DNA of 32,207 bases from Thalassorhabdomicrobium marinisediminis (GTDB lineage: Bacteria > Pseudomonadota > Alphaproteobacteria > Rhodobacterales > Rhodobacteraceae): the NCBI RefSeq assembly GCF_003072065.1, contig NZ_QCYG01000014.1:1-32207 (forward strand), written 5' to 3'. A program made the position numbers and the translations under genes. Numbering within the stretch: position 1 is the first letter of the stretch; every line of letters begins with the position of its first letter. Shown piece by piece: positions 7,934-15,203 of this stretch. The notes under the pieces were generated by a model. It was not told the DNA's origin and searched no databases. It saw only the letters and a program-made list of their open reading frames with translations.

Positions 7934-8112
7934 TTGAGTGGCGCGGGGCGTCTATTCGTGTTCCACAGGTCAGGCGACAGGTCCGGAAGGCCGCTAAAGC
8001 CTTTTGTCTGCCAGCTTGGTCAGGCTGCCGAAGACCCCCGCAACAGGTCATGGTAAGACGCAGATTTTCGCGCACGCTCATCGAGTTGGTGGAAATCTCT
8101 TACGACAGGGAT

Positions 8113-8180
8113 TGACCTGCCCCCCATGGGTCCCTCACTCATAACGAGAGTTTGCAGGTTTGGTTTTGATAGCTGGGGGA
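8113..8180. repeat. IS3-family element terminus (orfB side)
   Basis: Starting TGACCTGCCC at 8113, this stretch aligns base for base, with scattered mismatches and no gaps, to 31634-31700. Both copies read from outside to inside of an IS3-type element that starts with TG, as IS3 ends usually do. Here the adjoining sequence is the C-terminal end of a decayed orfB on the minus strand. Confidence 0.65.
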
Positions 8181-8694
8181 TCCGGATTGGGCAAGCGCGG
8201 TGGGCGCGGAGCCCTCAAATTGCTCAAGCGCCTGCCGCGCTTGCTTTGGCGTTTGGTTTCCGAGCGATGAGTGTGGTCTGACGGTGTTGTAGTCGTAGCG
8301 CCAGAGGGCCAGCTTCCGTCGCGCATCGTCCAGAGTGTCGAAGATCTCCTCGTTCAGCAGCTCATTGCGCAGGCTACCGGGGCGTTTCCCCCGACGTAAA
8401 ATGAAGGCGTTCTGCTGCGGCTTGCCAGGATCGATGTAATGCCATGGGACGGAGTTCACCAGTCGGCAGCGCATCCAACTCGCGGGCGACACGGGCTCCC
8501 GAGATACTGGTGTCGGCCATCAGGCACAGATTCTCGCGGCAGCAATCGTCGATCACCGCCAAGGCGAGCCATTGTGCGCCATTGGTTCGAGAACAATGGC
8601 GAGCGAACTTGCGTGAAGCCCCGAAGCTGTCGGAGAGAAAGTCCAGCGACCACCGTGCGTTGGGGCGCAACGCCTGGGGCCAAGGGGAGATCAC
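8139..8694 (-). pseudogene. IS3-family transposase orfB relic, deleted and frameshifted
   Basis: One minus-strand frame (8374-8694) gives NARWSLDFLSDSF, then LALAVIDDCCRENLCLMADTSISGARVARELDAL. Another frame (8139-8492) continues VPWHYIDPGKPQQNAFI and RNELLNEEIFDTLDDARRKLALWRYDYNTVRPHSSLG. Both are core IS3 OrfB (rve integrase) sequence. Between them the usual segment with the second catalytic Asp (SDNGTE-like) is deleted. The Glu region after NAFI, normally ESFNGRLRDE, is scrambled to LRRGKRPGSLRNE. There is also an extra stretch before LALAVIDD. With two of three catalytic residues lost, the gene is not functional. Confidence 0.85.
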
Positions 8695-8724
8695 TCGAAG
8701 TTTCTCTGTGACTTTGTTTCAACG

Positions 8725-8762
8725 TCAACATTAGTCAACATCGTTCAACATTCTCTAACATC
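8725..8762. repeat. Four tandem 10-bp repeats (TCAACA core)
   Basis: TCAACA starts at 8725, 8735 and 8745, and the variant CTAACA at 8755, exactly 10 bp apart, with an extra TCAACG at 8719. On the other strand this reads as repeated ATGTTGA units. One repeat per helical turn suggests a protein bound along one DNA face. The array lies 227 bp beyond the 3' end of the HUH-protein gene. Bases 8763-8988 contain only a minus-strand open stretch (about 8756-8920; QQQQQLREPFTKFKADLED) without a start codon, possibly a gene remnant. Confidence 0.5.
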
Positions 8763-8988
8763 TGATCGTAAGCAGCGGTTGAGCTGAGTCGGCTTGCTGG
8801 GGGCTTTGATTACAATGTCTTCGAGGTCGGCTTTAAACTTGGTAAAGGGCTCGCGAAGCTGTTGTTGTTGTTGGCGCGTTGAGCGCCGCCATGTCGCCCC
8901 CAGATCGGCCTCTTTTTATGATGTCCGGCGAAGAGGATGAGCCTTCTCGTCAGGGCAAGAGGCCTAGTTCATTGGCTCATTCGAGGCG

Positions 8989-9720
8989 CTATGGGGTGAA
9001 ACCGTGCCTATCGCGCTGCGTGCGCGCTAAGGACGTACTGGTACCCCACCTGTAGGCATGTTTGTCGTTACCTTCGATTGGCCCCTGCCCGCCCTTTCTA
9101 CCACGCCGTGGCTTCGATCCGTTGACCTTGGTCTTACCCCATCCTGTAATGATCTCGCTAGGCTCAGCCTTGCCAAGATATGCCGCGATGCAGACACCAC
9201 TGGTTCCGCCTCTTACGCATCGACGAATGTCCCAACTGCTGTCGATGGAATGTGCGATCGCCTCTGCTTCAAGGCTCCGGTTATCAGCGAGGGGCTCATC
9301 CAGCCAATCCGCCATTTGCATTGCATACTCGCGATCAAATTCACTCTGTTGGTGATACCCGAAGTGAAAATGTTCGCCTTGGGCCCGACACCATTCTCGG
9401 ACCCAAATGTTGGCTATGGGGATGCCTCTGTAACTCATCCAATGCCTGCTTTTTTCGAGGAAACCTCGAACGCATTCAGCCTGTGTCCCCATTCGGAAGA
9501 TCCCGCCCTCTCCCATGGCACGAATTCCTGTGGTCCTAATCGTCAATAGCCGGTTGATTGGCGTTCCCAAGAAGTCCGCCAGTTTTGCTGCTTCAATCAT
9601 TTTTGCCTGTGTGCCTACGGGTAGTACCTGAGTGACGACCTGTGCACGGTCTCTTACGTCTATAGTAAGGGGCGGCTTGGCAGAATATGAGGCAATCAGC
9701 ATAGCTCTTTGAAGCGACAC
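8989..9720 (-). CDS. Putative HUH-endonuclease / Rep-like protein
   Basis: I do not recognise an exact family for this 243-residue protein, but the three motifs of single-strand-nicking HUH proteins appear in the right order. These are a motif 1-like NRLLTIRTTG (about 56-65), the HUH pair His117-Phe-His119 in GEHFHFGYH, and the Y-x-x-K motif Tyr181-Leu-Gly-Lys184 in IAAYLGKAEP. Rolling-circle Rep proteins, some IS transposases and inovirus Gp2-type proteins share this layout. The IWVREW..GEHFHF stretch most recalls the Gp2/YagK group. The C terminus is basic (KPRRGRKGGQG). The GTG at 9720 is preceded by GGAAAGGCGGA; an ATG lies 18 bp inside. It stands alone, flanked by IS debris, a ccdA relic and a 10-bp repeat array. 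A role in replication or mobilisation is inference. Confidence 0.65.
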   Translation of the reverse strand: MSLQRAMLIASYSAKPPLTIDVRDRAQVVTQVLPVGTQAKMIEAAKLADFLGTPINRLLTIRTTGIRAMGEGGIFRMGTQAECVRGFLEKSRHWMSYRGIPIANIWVREWCRAQGEHFHFGYHQQSEFDREYAMQMADWLDEPLADNRSLEAEAIAHSIDSSWDIRRCVRGGTSGVCIAAYLGKAEPSEIITGWGKTKVNGSKPRRGRKGGQGPIEGNDKHAYRWGTSTSLARTQRDRHGFTP

Positions 9721-9849
9721 CTGTTTTCCGCCTTTCCAGCAATCAAAGTTCGTTCCGTTAAACTAGCAAAACCTCAACATTCGCACAAGATGATGTGTGG
9801 CAAATGGAATACGCATCTAACTGTGCTATCTTTCTTGCCGGTTTTTAGT

Positions 9850-9975
9850 CTCGACCCAGGCATCACAACATCTATATTGGAGCGAGCTAATGGCGCTGAG
9901 ATCGCGGCTACCAGAGACAGGCATAGCTGATGAAAGCCGTGATCTGAAACAGAGCGGACCAGTCTCGCTCGACCC
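9850..9975 (+). pseudogene. Decayed ccdA-type antitoxin remnant
   Basis: The frame ending at 9930 reads DPGITTSILERANGAEIAATRD. After a one-base shift, the frame from 9890 reads GIADESRDLKQSGP. Together they align without other gaps to residues about 38-72 of the intact CcdA at 12671-12916 (DAGIAKSKAERDRAAWIAAAKEGLADESRHLEQSGP). The extra base lies around 9915-9925. No toxin gene follows: downstream of 9975 the reading frame becomes unrelated and ends at 10105. The rest of 9721-10106 holds nothing else I can support. An independent short gene starting at the ATG at 9890 (behind a GGAGCGAG tract) is the alternative reading. Confidence 0.6.
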
Positions 9976-10106
9976 AGAAGGGCTTGTGCGAAAACGAAAC
10001 AAGAAAACACCCAACGGTCACCTAATCCGCCATTTCACCACCGCAGAGAAATCAGCGGCTGCATTGGAGCTTGTGCCAGCGTCCAAATTTCAGATAGCTC
10101 AGTGAG

Positions 10107-10985
10107 CTATGCCTGCTCCAACTGTTTCAGAACGTGGGCCAAACTGATGGTCCAGTCGGGGCGTTCAATCTGAAAGGTCTGCGCCGTCAATTCACACTCC
10201 ATGCGAGAATTCAAAGGCCTCTTGGCAACCGTGGGATAGTCGGCGCTGGAAATGGGCGTCACCATGCAGGACACTCCAGCCTGCCGGAAAATCTCTCGGG
10301 CGAAGTCTGCCCAACTAACATCCGGTGTGCCGCTGAAATGGTACAGGCCTGCCCGGTCGGGATCGGCGGCCAGACACTGAGCAAGCCTCAAACAGGCGGC
10401 GGCGATGTCCGCGGCCGCGGTCGGGCCGCCAATCTGGTCGCCGACGATCGTAAGGCTGTCGCGGGTCTCGGCCAACCGCAGCATTGTCTTGACGAAATTT
10501 TGCCCATAGGCCGAGAACACCCATGATGTCCGCAGGATCGCGAACCGGCCCCCGGCCGCGCGCACGGCCTTTTCACCAGCCAGTTTGCTGTACCCATAGA
10601 CGCCCAAGGGCTGCGGTGAGTCGTCGGGGGACCACGGTGCCGTGCCGCTCCCATCGAAGACGTAGTCTGTGGAGATCGTCACAAAGGGGATGTCCTGCGA
10701 CGCACAAGCCCGGGCCATGGCACTCGGCGCCTCGGCATTGACCTTATGAGCCTGATCCGTGTCGGTTTCGGCCGCGTCGACCCCTGTATAGGCGGCCGCG
10801 TTGATCACCGCATCCGGGGCCCGGGCGATGATGGCGTCGCTACAGGCCTGCGGATCTGTCAGATCCACCTCTTCCCGACTCAGAAAGGTGAGGGTCGATG
10901 CGAGAGCACCGTCGGGCTTCGCAGCCATCAGATCTTGCAAGGCCCGCGCCACTTGGCCCGTTCTACCAAAAACGAGGATATGCAT
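10107..10985 (-). CDS. rfbD: dTDP-4-dehydrorhamnose reductase
   Basis: RfbD carries out the last step of dTDP-L-rhamnose synthesis, the NAD(P)H-dependent reduction of dTDP-4-keto-L-rhamnose. The 292-residue SDR-type protein shows the nucleotide-binding FGRTGQVA (6-13), FVTISTDYVFDG (101-112) and the catalytic YxxxK as Tyr130-Lys134 in GVYGYSKLAGEK, plus the RTSWVF segment. Length and motif order are normal. The ATG at 10985 has AGGGGC upstream. It is separated from rfbC, rfbB and rfbA by about 7 kb and lies on the opposite strand, so the rhamnose genes are not one operon here. It diverges from the export lipoprotein gene, sharing the 165-bp interval 10986-11150 for promoters. Confidence 0.95.
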   Translation of the reverse strand: MHILVFGRTGQVARALQDLMAAKPDGALASTLTFLSREEVDLTDPQACSDAIIARAPDAVINAAAYTGVDAAETDTDQAHKVNAEAPSAMARACASQDIPFVTISTDYVFDGSGTAPWSPDDSPQPLGVYGYSKLAGEKAVRAAGGRFAILRTSWVFSAYGQNFVKTMLRLAETRDSLTIVGDQIGGPTAAADIAAACLRLAQCLAADPDRAGLYHFSGTPDVSWADFAREIFRQAGVSCMVTPISSADYPTVAKRPLNSRMECELTAQTFQIERPDWTISLAHVLKQLEQA

Positions 10986-11150
10986 TTAAAGCCCCTGCCA
11001 TTGTACTGCCGGCCGTGGCTATCAGAGCGGTTCTTTCAAGACCAGCCCGGGCCGGACCGGTTTGGATCGAGCGCCCTCAGGGCACGGAATGCGCACTTTC
11101 CCCTTTGGCCTCGGACGGCTAGAAAACACGGGTATGCAGAGGGGGGCGGG

Positions 11151-12251
11151 ATGCGCCGAATCTTAATTTTGTTGTGTTGCGCTACGCTTCTGGCGGGCTG
11201 CGATCTGGCGCCGCGCGGCGCGGCCTTACAGTCAGAGGTGCTCTCTACCGACCGGCAGGCGGGTGGGCAGCAGACCCCGGACTTTGCCGTTGAACCCGTC
11301 ACCCGAACCAATCTGGTCACCTTTCTACACTGGCCGACTACCGGCCCTGCGCCCTTGCCTTGGATCGACCGCGTCGATCAGCCCAACACCCGGATCATCA
11401 CCAGTGGCGACACCCTACGCGTCACCATCTGGAGCACCGAATCCAACGGCCTACTAACCGCGCCGGGTCAGCGTTTTATCACTCTGCCCGACATCCGCGT
11501 GACGCCCAACGGGACCATTACCCTGCCCTATATCGACACCATGCGGGTCCGCGGCATGAGTCCTGAACGTGCCCGCGAAGTGATCGAGGAACGCTACCTT
11601 GCCATAGCCCCCTCGGCGCAGGTCCAGGTCGAGTTGATCGAAGGCCGCGAGCGCACTGTCAGCCTGATCAGCGGTGTCGCCTCACCAGGGGCCTATGTCT
11701 TGCCGGACAATGACTTCACCCTTCTGGAACTGATAGCCTTGGGCGGCGGCATTTCGCAAAATCTAAGCAATCCGCAAGTGCGGCTTCAGCGCGGCAATCG
11801 GCTGTTTGGCATCTCTGCCGATCACCTGCTTGCCACGCCGTCCAAGAACACCACCCTCGAAGGCGGCGACCGTGTGTTTCTTCAGTCCGACGAGCGTCAG
11901 TTTCTGTCCCTGGGGGCTGCGGGCCGCGAAGCCGTGCACCCCTTCCCCAGCGATCATGTCACCGCGCTCGAGGCGCTGGCGATCATCGGCGGGCTCGAGG
12001 CCAGCCGCGCCGATGCAAAGGGCATTCTGGTGCTGCGGCGCTATCGCGCGGATGCCATCACGGCCGACCGTTCTGGCCCCGATCATCCGCGCACGGTTTT
12101 CACGCTGGATCTGACCTCGGCGGACGGGCTGTTTTCGGCCGGCCAGTTTCTCATCCAGCCCGATGATCTGGTCTATGTTTCCGAAAGTCCGATCACCGCT
12201 GCGGGCAGTATCCTTGCGCTTTTCCGATCGGTTCTGACGTTCCCGGTTTGA
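11151..12251 (+). CDS. Polysaccharide export outer-membrane lipoprotein (Wza/KpsD-like)
   Basis: This is the likely outer-membrane exit channel for the exported glycan. The 366-residue protein starts with a lipoprotein signal (MRRILILLCCATLLAGC, lipidated Cys17). A Poly_export domain follows (ITSGDTLRVTIWSTESNGLLT through NGTITLPYIDTMRVRGMSPERAREVIEERY, about 83-155). SLBB-like segments come next (VSLISGVASPGAYVLPDNDFTLLELIALGGG, and HVTALEALAIIGGLEASRADAKGILVLRR). The ATG at 11151 is directly preceded by AGGGGGGCGGG. The frame is open further upstream, but those residues would bury the signal peptide. Its partners are probably the KpsE/M/T-like proteins at 26399-29504, 15 kb away. Confidence 0.92.
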   Translation: MRRILILLCCATLLAGCDLAPRGAALQSEVLSTDRQAGGQQTPDFAVEPVTRTNLVTFLHWPTTGPAPLPWIDRVDQPNTRIITSGDTLRVTIWSTESNGLLTAPGQRFITLPDIRVTPNGTITLPYIDTMRVRGMSPERAREVIEERYLAIAPSAQVQVELIEGRERTVSLISGVASPGAYVLPDNDFTLLELIALGGGISQNLSNPQVRLQRGNRLFGISADHLLATPSKNTTLEGGDRVFLQSDERQFLSLGAAGREAVHPFPSDHVTALEALAIIGGLEASRADAKGILVLRRYRADAITADRSGPDHPRTVFTLDLTSADGLFSAGQFLIQPDDLVYVSESPITAAGSILALFRSVLTFPV

Positions 12252-12362
12252 CCTGCGGGCTTGGTGGCACCCGGACAGTATCGCGGCATTCAGGCTGGGA
12301 CAGTGTCGAAATCCGCTCTGTTCCAGTCGGCCTTGTCGGTTGGGTATCCTGGATTCTGTGGG

Positions 12363-12659
12363 TCAGAAGCCAGACACCAGAAGATCGACGGCCGCGACGA
12401 TTTTGTCCCGCCAAGCCGATGCATCCCCGATAACAGAACCGATCTGTACGCTTGGAAGAGCGACCAGCTGCGACATGAGTATGACGTGCGGGGCGCCGTC
12501 CAGATGAATGGGGATGTGCAGTTTCGGTGTCAATGCGCCCCACTGGGAGCGCGGCAGAACCGGCGCGCACAGAATATAGGGGGTCTCAATGCCCAGATCG
12601 GTCTGAACGCGGCAGACAATTTCGTGGCCATCGCGCATGCGATGGAGGTTGCCTTGCAT
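12363..12659 (-). CDS. ccdB: CcdB-family toxin
   Basis: The roughly 98-residue protein MQGNLHRMRDGHEIVCRVQTDLGIETPYILCAPVLP, then PKLHIPIHLDGAPHVILMSQLVALPSVQIGSVIGDASAWRDKIVAAVDLLVSGF, follows the CcdB fold pattern: an N-terminal strand, a VQTD segment, PxLHIPI, and a C-terminal helix ending in a short GF-like tail. CcdB poisons DNA gyrase in known members. I prefer the ATG at 12659. A TTG at 12674 would overlap the ccdA stop and add MSEND. It lies directly behind the antitoxin gene on the same strand, the standard order. Its job is to retain the replicon by killing cells that lose it. Confidence 0.82.
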   Translation of the reverse strand: MQGNLHRMRDGHEIVCRVQTDLGIETPYILCAPVLPRSQWGALTPKLHIPIHLDGAPHVILMSQLVALPSVQIGSVIGDASAWRDKIVAAVDLLVSGF

Positions 12660-12670
12660 ATCGTTCTCAC

Positions 12671-12916
12671 TCAAACTCGTCTGAACCGCGCGAGGCTGGG
12701 GCCGCTTTGTTCCAGATGACGGCTTTCATCGGCAAGCCCTTCTTTGGCAGCGGCGATCCAGGCGGCGCGGTCGCGCTCGGCTTTGGACTTGGCGATGCCG
12801 GCGTCGATCCAGGCCCGAACAATCTCGGAAATCGAGCTGCCCGTGATTTTCGCTTCCCGTTCAAGGGCCGCCTTCCGATCCTGACCGATGTCCCGAATGT
12901 TTAGTGGTGACGGCAT
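12671..12916 (-). CDS. ccdA: CcdA-family antitoxin
   Basis: The 81-residue protein begins with a short DNA-binding-type segment (NIRDIGQDRKAALEREAKITGSSISEIVRAWIDAGIAK), as expected for a ribbon-helix-helix repressor. It ends with an acidic or disordered region containing GLADESRHLEQSGPSL, the kind of C-terminal stretch that wraps the CcdB toxin. The ATG at 12916 has AAGG upstream. CcdA proteins normally bind their own operator with CcdB. A promoter-like sequence and a dyad lie at 12958-13014. A decayed copy of this antitoxin survives at 9850-9975, so the replicon has held at least two such modules. Confidence 0.82.
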   Translation of the reverse strand: MPSPLNIRDIGQDRKAALEREAKITGSSISEIVRAWIDAGIAKSKAERDRAAWIAAAKEGLADESRHLEQSGPSLARFRRV

Positions 12917-12957
12917 GATACCTTCGCTTCCTCAGGGCTTGCTGGCCATGTGCGCTA

Positions 12958-13014
12958 CACATATTGCACCACAATACGTGGGACAAGGTGCACACTCTAC
13001 ACCCACCGGTGTAG
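12958..13014 (-). promoter_or_regulatory. Candidate ccdAB promoter and operator
   Basis: On the minus strand, TTGTCC (12981-12986) and TATGTG (12958-12963) are separated by 17 bp, a reasonable sigma70-type pair about 40 bp upstream of the ccdA start. Just beyond, CTACACC (12997-13003) and GGTGTAG (13008-13014) form a perfect 7-bp dyad with a 4-bp gap. Autoregulation by CcdA-CcdB is typical of the family; which sequence they bind here is inference. Confidence 0.4.
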
Positions 13015-13108
13015 CTTTTCAAAAGACATGCGTGTTCGCACGGGGCGGCCGGAGACAGATCTCGGCGGTGTCACGATGGATCGGCAAAGGATCTGCTGTC
13101 CGATGGAC

Positions 13109-15094
13109 CTATTCCGCAGCCTGCCGGTGGGCAACCTTATGAGCGGCGGTCTGACGGGGGACAGGCCCGACCCAGCGGGCGATCACATTCAGTGCCGCCG
13201 CGTCGTCATCCTCCTCGATCGCGCGGCTCAGATCACGCAATGCGGTGGCTGCTTCAAGCTCCGACAGGCGCCCCTCTGCGATCCGTTTGATCTTGGGGTG
13301 ATCGGTGGGCCATTGCACGTGATCGGTCATCGCCAGATCTTCATGCAGCTTTTCGCCCGGGCGCAGTCCGGTGATCACCACCTCGATATCGCCGTCGGGG
13401 TTGGCGGCATCACACACGGTGTAGCCCGCCGCTTCGATCATCTGCCGCGCCAACCTCTGGATCGGCACGGGCGGCCCCATATCCAGCAAGAAGACGTCTC
13501 CCCGGCTCTCGGTCCGGCCGATGAAATTGCCCGCCATCAAGACCAACCGGGCGGCTTCCGACAGGGTCATGAAGTAGCGCGTCACCTCGCGGTGGGTCAG
13601 CGTTACCGGACCGCCCCGGGCAATCTGTTCCTGGAACCGGGGCACCACCGATCCGCTTGAGCCCAGCACATTGCCAAAGCGCACAATGCCAAAATGGGTC
13701 TTCGTGCACCGGGATGCCAGATCCTGCACAAGCAGTTCCGCCAGCCGCTTGGAGGCCCCCATCACGCTTGTCGGATGCACCGCCTTGTCGGTGGAGATCA
13801 GGATGAAATGGTTGACCCCGGCCGCGCGGGCCGCCTCGGCCACCACCCGGGTGCCCAGCACGTTGTTGTTCAGCCCGGCCAGTTTGTTGGTCTCGACCAG
13901 AGGCACGTGTTTGTAGGCCGCCGCATGCAGGATGATCTCGACCTCGTGGCTGGCAATCGTCCGGCGCACCGCCTGGGCATCGGTCACCGACCCCAGAACC
14001 GGAATCACCTCGATCCGCTGGTGCTGCACACCCAGATCCGCAAGCTCGTGATCCAACTGATAGAGTGCGAACTCGCTGCTTTCGAACAGCACGATCCGCG
14101 CCGGGTGACACGATAGGATCTGCCGCGTCAGCTCCGATCCGATAGAGCCGCCGGCGCCGGTGATCATCACCGTGCGGCCGGAGTAGATTTCGCACAGCCC
14201 CTGAAGATCCGCCTCCAGCCCCGCGCGGCCCAGATAGTCGGTGGGGTTCACCGGCTGGATCCGGTCGATCAGATCTCCCTCGCCCACCAGCGCCGCAAAA
14301 GAGGGGACCATCGAAACCTCACAGTTCAGATCCTCGATCTGGCGCGCCAGCCGCGCCTGTCTGGGACGGCTGATAGAGGGCATCGCCAACACCACGCGGT
14401 CGATCTTCTCACCCTCGATCAGGTCCTTGATCCGGAACGGCGGATACACCGGAAACCCCGCCACGGTGAGGTGCTGCAATGTCTTGTTGTCATCGACAAA
14501 GGCCACCGGCACGACCGCGTCATCGGTGCGCAGCGCCGTGGCCAGTTGCACCCCGGTCTGGCCGGCCCCGTAGATCAACACCCGTTGCCGGGACTGCCCG
14601 CGGCGGTAGATTTTGATCAGCATGCTGCGCAAAAGCAGCCGCACCCCGACGGATAGGATCAACAGGATCATCGTGAAGATAACCATGGTGCTGGGCGCGG
14701 CCTGTCCGGAGAACAGGATCTGGGTGCCAATCATCCCAATGATGCCCACAAGCGTCGCATAGACCGCCGTGCGATGGATTCCGCTTTGCTCATAGGCGTT
14801 CAGCTTGATCCGCGGCAGCCGCAACAGACTAGAGAACACGCCCCCCGCAAGGGCCATGACGCCCCCCAGGGCCAGATAGGACACCGGCTGGGAGGTCACG
14901 GCAAGGTTGAACGTCGCCCCTGCTGTCAGGACGGTCAGCCAAAGCGCCACGGGCACAAGCAGAACATCAACGGCCAGCAGGACCCAGATCTTCTGGGGCC
15001 GGGTCAACGAAGTTGCCGTTTTTTCAAGACGCCGGGCTAGTGAGATCACGTCAGCTCTACCATGATTTTGTATCTCTCCCTCGTCCTGTAGCAT
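13109..15094 (-). CDS. Nucleotide-sugar 4,6-dehydratase, CapD/WbpM/FlmA-like membrane enzyme
   Basis: The 661-residue protein has hydrophobic segments at about 35-60, 70-92, 105-130 and 135-158 and a first Rossmann region (VLIYGAGQTG, 172-181). A C-terminal SDR domain follows, with ITGAGGSIGSELTRQI (311-326) and ISTDKAVHPTSVMGASKR (433-450). The Met445-x3-Lys449 signature replaces the usual Tyr-Lys, as in WbpM-type UDP-GlcNAc C6 dehydratases. It should form 4-keto-6-deoxy-UDP-sugar for the glycan. The start is uncertain: the ATG at 15094 lacks a ribosome site, and a GTG (V16) inside is an alternative. It ends 192 bp from the ccdA start and is transcribed in the same direction as the ParA-like gene behind it. 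Confidence 0.92.
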   Translation of the reverse strand: MLQDEGEIQNHGRADVISLARRLEKTATSLTRPQKIWVLLAVDVLLVPVALWLTVLTAGATFNLAVTSQPVSYLALGGVMALAGGVFSSLLRLPRIKLNAYEQSGIHRTAVYATLVGIIGMIGTQILFSGQAAPSTMVIFTMILLILSVGVRLLLRSMLIKIYRRGQSRQRVLIYGAGQTGVQLATALRTDDAVVPVAFVDDNKTLQHLTVAGFPVYPPFRIKDLIEGEKIDRVVLAMPSISRPRQARLARQIEDLNCEVSMVPSFAALVGEGDLIDRIQPVNPTDYLGRAGLEADLQGLCEIYSGRTVMITGAGGSIGSELTRQILSCHPARIVLFESSEFALYQLDHELADLGVQHQRIEVIPVLGSVTDAQAVRRTIASHEVEIILHAAAYKHVPLVETNKLAGLNNNVLGTRVVAEAARAAGVNHFILISTDKAVHPTSVMGASKRLAELLVQDLASRCTKTHFGIVRFGNVLGSSGSVVPRFQEQIARGGPVTLTHREVTRYFMTLSEAARLVLMAGNFIGRTESRGDVFLLDMGPPVPIQRLARQMIEAAGYTVCDAANPDGDIEVVITGLRPGEKLHEDLAMTDHVQWPTDHPKIKRIAEGRLSELEAATALRDLSRAIEEDDDAAALNVIARWVGPVPRQTAAHKVAHRQAAE

Positions 15095-15138
15095 CTTGTG
15101 CGATGAAGGTTAACGCAACCCTAAGAAGAACAATCGGG

Positions 15139-15154
15139 ACATTCTGCAGAATGT
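15139..15154. promoter_or_regulatory. Perfect 16-bp palindrome ACATTCTGCAGAATGT
   Basis: ACATTCTG and CAGAATGT are exact reverse complements with no spacer. The site sits 45 bp upstream of the CapD-like start and 50 bp past the end of the ParA-like gene, in a short non-coding gap. It could be an operator or a centromere-type site. I saw no second copy in the window. Confidence 0.45.
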
Positions 15155-15203
15155 ACTAGACTCTTGAATGCGGCGCCATCCCTCAGCATCCGGTCGGCAA
15201 ACT

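Noticed and set aside
12950-13660. 236-residue plus-strand open frame across the CapD-like 3' end
   Set aside because: Mostly antisense to a well-supported dehydratase, and no recognisable domain.
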